NCBI GenBank assembly: GCA_048549915.1
Contig: JBLYYE010000041.1
Location: 1 to 63,732 of the forward strand
Direction: 5' to 3'
Source of the DNA: LSUCC0057 sp048549915
GTDB taxonomy: Bacteria; Pseudomonadota; Gammaproteobacteria; Pseudomonadales; Porticoccaceae
DNA: 63,732 nt
The notes beneath the pieces were generated by a model. The model saw nothing but the letters and a program-made list of their open reading frames with translations. It was not told the DNA's origin and ran no database searches. A program made the translations under genes and the position numbers. The first letter of the stretch is position 1. The number at the start of each line of letters is the position of its first letter. Below, piece after piece: positions 61,680 to 63,732 of the stretch.

Positions 61680-63347
61680 ATGTTGACCTCTTCTGCAGAA
61701 CAAATTGCCACACACGAAAAAAGTGGACTTTGGGAAGGGGTGGTCCTGCATCAGTTGCTCGACGATTGCGTCGCTCAGGTGCCCAAGCAAATGGCTTTGG
61801 CTGACCAACCCAACCGTGCCCAGTTAGTTGGTTCACAACCTCATCGGCTTTCCTTTGAACAGCTTCAGTGGGCGTCACAAAACCTTGCTGTCTTATTGCT
61901 CGAGCAGGGAGTAGGAGTCGATGATCGAGTGATTGTACAGTTGCCAAATATTGTCGAACTAGTTGTCTGCTATTTAGCCATTAGTCAGATAGGTGCAATT
62001 ATTTCGCCGGTGCCTATTCAATACGGCCAACATGAGCTCACTGACCTGGTGGCTTCGTTAGAGGCAACTGCTTTCATTTCACTTGATCAATTTAAAGGTG
62101 AAGATTTTGGCCAATCACAGGCAGCGAGCCTATCAGAAAACCTATTAGTGCTGTTGTTTGGCGACAGTTTGGCTTTGAACCTTCAACCACCACAACCGAT
62201 TCATCTCAAACGGCTCGACGGAATAAGCGAACAGATGAGCGATGCCAACCGCATTATTACTATCTGTTGGACGTCGGGCACAACCGGCCTACCCAAGGGT
62301 GTGCCGCGCTCACACAATATGTGGGTAACGGTTGCGCGTAACTGTGTGGAGGCGGGTGATTACCAGATAGGTGATAAGCTGCTAAATGCATTTCCACTGG
62401 TCAACATGGCTTCAGTGAGTACTTTTCTCTACGGCTGGCTGATGGTGCGCGGTAGCTTGGTATTGCACCACCCCTTCGAGCCGGCAGTATTTCTCAGTCA
62501 AATCGCTGAAGAGTCAGTTAACTTCACCATCATTCCGCCGCCGGTGCTCAATCAGCTAGCTAAAAACGAGACGTTGTGGAATCAGTTTGATTTTTCTGCA
62601 CTGCGCAGTATCGGCTCTGGCTCAGCGCCGCTTGCGCCTTGGATGATGGAAAAGTTTGAAAATGAGTATGGCAAAACTGTAATTAATCTTTATGGCTCCA
62701 ATGAAGGGATCAATCTTTTCTCCAAGCCGTGTGATGTCGCTGACCCCGCTGAGCGCGCAGTCATGTTTCCGCGTTTTGGTGTTGAGGGGTTGCAATGGCC
62801 CTCTGCGGCGAGCCATACCATTCTCACCAAACTGATCGATACCCAGAGTGGTTCTGAGATCAATCAACCCGGTATTGCCGGTGAGCTAGCCGTCAAAGGT
62901 CCGACAGTGTTTGACGGCTACTGGGGCACAAAAAATGAGCAGGTATTTACTGACGACGGTTATTTTTTGACAGGCGATTTGGTCGAAATATGCGGAGAGA
63001 TGCAGCAGTTTTATCGTATCGTAGGTCGCTGTAAGGATATTATTAACCGGGGTGGCATGAAGATTTCACCCCAAGAGATAGATGTATTGCTCGAGGGGTT
63101 CTCTGGCGCAGTTGAAGCTGCGGTATGCGCCTATCCCGATGAGACCTTTGGTGAGCGGGTCTGCGCCTGTATCGTAGCGGTGGACGCAGCAAACCCGCCT
63201 GCGCTAGACGAGATATGCAATTACCTGCTAACAAAAGGTATCGCTAAAAATAAGCTGCCCGAGCGCATTGAAATTATGCAGTCGCTGCCGCGCAATCCAC
63301 TGGGGAAAGTACAGCGTTTTGTGTTGCAGGAGTGGGTAGCGGTTTGA
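61680..63347 (+). CDS. AMP-dependent acyl-CoA synthetase/ligase-family enzyme
   Basis: A 555-residue class I adenylate-forming enzyme. Motifs: WTSGTTGLPKGVPRSH (P-loop, about residues 199-214), YGSNEG (about 339), YFLTGDLVEI (about 420), GRCKDIINRGGMKISPQEID (hinge) and the catalytic lysine in PRNPLGKVQRF (about 545). It resembles fatty or aryl acyl-CoA ligases and 2,3-dihydroxybenzoate-AMP ligases in layout, and the substrate pocket does not tell me which acid. ATG 61680 with AAGGA upstream. It stands alone, 265 bp from uxuA, divergent from it. Confidence 0.82.
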   Translation: MLTSSAEQIATHEKSGLWEGVVLHQLLDDCVAQVPKQMALADQPNRAQLVGSQPHRLSFEQLQWASQNLAVLLLEQGVGVDDRVIVQLPNIVELVVCYLAISQIGAIISPVPIQYGQHELTDLVASLEATAFISLDQFKGEDFGQSQAASLSENLLVLLFGDSLALNLQPPQPIHLKRLDGISEQMSDANRIITICWTSGTTGLPKGVPRSHNMWVTVARNCVEAGDYQIGDKLLNAFPLVNMASVSTFLYGWLMVRGSLVLHHPFEPAVFLSQIAEESVNFTIIPPPVLNQLAKNETLWNQFDFSALRSIGSGSAPLAPWMMEKFENEYGKTVINLYGSNEGINLFSKPCDVADPAERAVMFPRFGVEGLQWPSAASHTILTKLIDTQSGSEINQPGIAGELAVKGPTVFDGYWGTKNEQVFTDDGYFLTGDLVEICGEMQQFYRIVGRCKDIINRGGMKISPQEIDVLLEGFSGAVEAAVCAYPDETFGERVCACIVAVDAANPPALDEICNYLLTKGIAKNKLPERIEIMQSLPRNPLGKVQRFVLQEWVAV

Positions 63348-63600
63348 ATTTTGAGTTCAACTAATGCACCGAAATATTGCCTAATATTAAGCGAGAGTAG
63401 TAATTTGCTGTCGGGGTGTTGTCTGCAAAAAAATAGACAGGCACCCAAAAATCAATCTCGCAGGGCGCATTGGATTTATGAATAACTCTTAGAGGAGGAT
63501 TAGGACGTTTTATCGAGCTCATGTGTGCTTCTTCTCTTGTCCTTCTACTCTAGGCTGTCTAATAACAGTAAGCGCAGTGTATCGAGCATCAATAAACGAA
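63348..63600. other. Non-coding stretch before the tRNA
   Basis: About 250 bases with no coding signal. A hairpin of GGGTG/CACCC plus GTCT/AGAC arms spans 63414-63446 with an A-rich loop; it lacks a T-run on either strand, so it is not a standard terminator. Otherwise I see nothing. Confidence 0.3.
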
Positions 63601-63634
63601 AAAGCCCCTGTACACGTACAGGGGCTTTAACGAT
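63601..63634 (-). terminator. Terminator of tRNA-Asn
   Basis: AAAGCCCCTGTAC and GTACAGGGGCTTT form a 13-bp stem (63601-63628). Read leftward it follows the tRNA 3' end by about 11 bases and is followed by a T-rich run, so it ends the tRNA transcript. Confidence 0.85.
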
Positions 63635-63639
63635 ATATT

Positions 63640-63715
63640 TGGCTCCGCCTGCTGGGCTCGAACCAGCGACCCAATGATTAACAGTCATTTGCTCTACCAA
63701 CTGAGCTAAGGCGGA
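63640..63715 (-). tRNA. tRNA-Asn (anticodon GTT)
   Basis: The reverse complement begins TCCGCCTTAGCTCAGT and ends AGGCGGAGCCA, with CCA encoded. The acceptor stem TCCGCCT/AGGCGGA pairs fully; the D-loop (AGTTGGTAGA), the anticodon loop CTGTTAA with anticodon GTT, and the T-loop GGTTCGAGCC are all normal. Length 76. No integrase or attachment-site repeat is visible next to it within the window. Confidence 0.97.
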
Positions 63716-63732
63716 ATACTGTCGTTTCAGAC

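Noticed and set aside
63414..63446. Hairpin as a terminator of the acyl-CoA ligase gene
   Set aside because: No T-run follows on either strand; it is kept only as a note on the non-coding stretch.
63601..63715. tRNA-Asn as an integration site of a mobile element
   Set aside because: No integrase, no repeated tRNA 3' end and no shift in composition is seen in this window; the outer side is cut off by the window edge.

Overview
The window looks like a chromosomal segment of a marine, polysaccharide-degrading gammaproteobacterium (Cellvibrionales/Alteromonadales-like). This is inferred from the alginate-lyase locus, two large TonB-dependent receptors, a HexR-type box at ppc, a taurine (organosulfonate) dissimilation locus and Na+-symporter use. 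I see no rRNA, CRISPR array, insertion sequence, phage or plasmid gene. Base composition and codon use look even throughout, so nothing marks a recent island.

Layout. (1) 1-11044: the last codons of an OmpA-like protein, a CHASE2 membrane protein and an overlapping voltage-gated K+ channel; a cadherin-repeat adhesin with 312-bp tandem repeats; then an exopolysaccharide initiation/export set (WecA-like transferase, SLBB-rich Wza-like exporter, Wzz-like protein) closed by an opposing LuxR-type regulator. (2) 11338-18989: propionyl-CoA synthetase PrpE, a three-gene 2-oxoacid oxidoreductase (flavin/Fe-S subunit, fused gamma-alpha subunit, beta subunit) and a convergent TauD/TfdA dioxygenase. (3) 19157-24563: YebC/YeeN-like protein, DUF6482 protein, TPR-sulfotransferase and a secreted D-aminoacylase-like amidohydrolase. 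(4) 24556-38338: taurine locus. An Lrp-type regulator diverges from alanine dehydrogenase; after a TonB receptor and a LysE exporter come tpa, a YeiH-family permease, an AgcS Na+ symporter, the MocR-type regulator tauR, xsc and pta. Together these would convert taurine to sulfoacetaldehyde, then to acetyl phosphate plus sulfite, then to acetyl-CoA, while Ald recycles the alanine made by Tpa. (5) 38414-42953: DUF1415 protein, HI0933-type flavoprotein, GTPase YlqF, an MFS permease and a lipocalin. (6) 43201-61414: alginate locus. A FadR-type GntR regulator precedes PL6 lyase, KdgF, an MFS permease, DEH reductase, KDG kinase and PL17 oligoalginate lyase; then come ppc, a TonB receptor, and a leftward uxuA plus Nramp-like transporter pair. 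Polymer would be cut to unsaturated uronate, then DEH, KDG and KDPG. (7) 61680-63715: an acyl-CoA ligase-like enzyme and tRNA-Asn.

The most interesting signals are regulatory. A TGGTTCTATCCGC element stands upstream of both tpa and xsc, doubled with 10-bp spacing at tpa, and fits a TauR operator. pta appears to start at a non-standard AUC codon overlapping the xsc stop, with a terminator-shaped hairpin inside its first codons. A perfect HexR-like palindrome overlaps the ppc promoter directly after the alginate operon, whose kinase makes KDPG, the known HexR ligand. Two transporters (AgcS in the taurine locus, a motif-deficient Nramp homologue beside uxuA) may have unassigned substrates.
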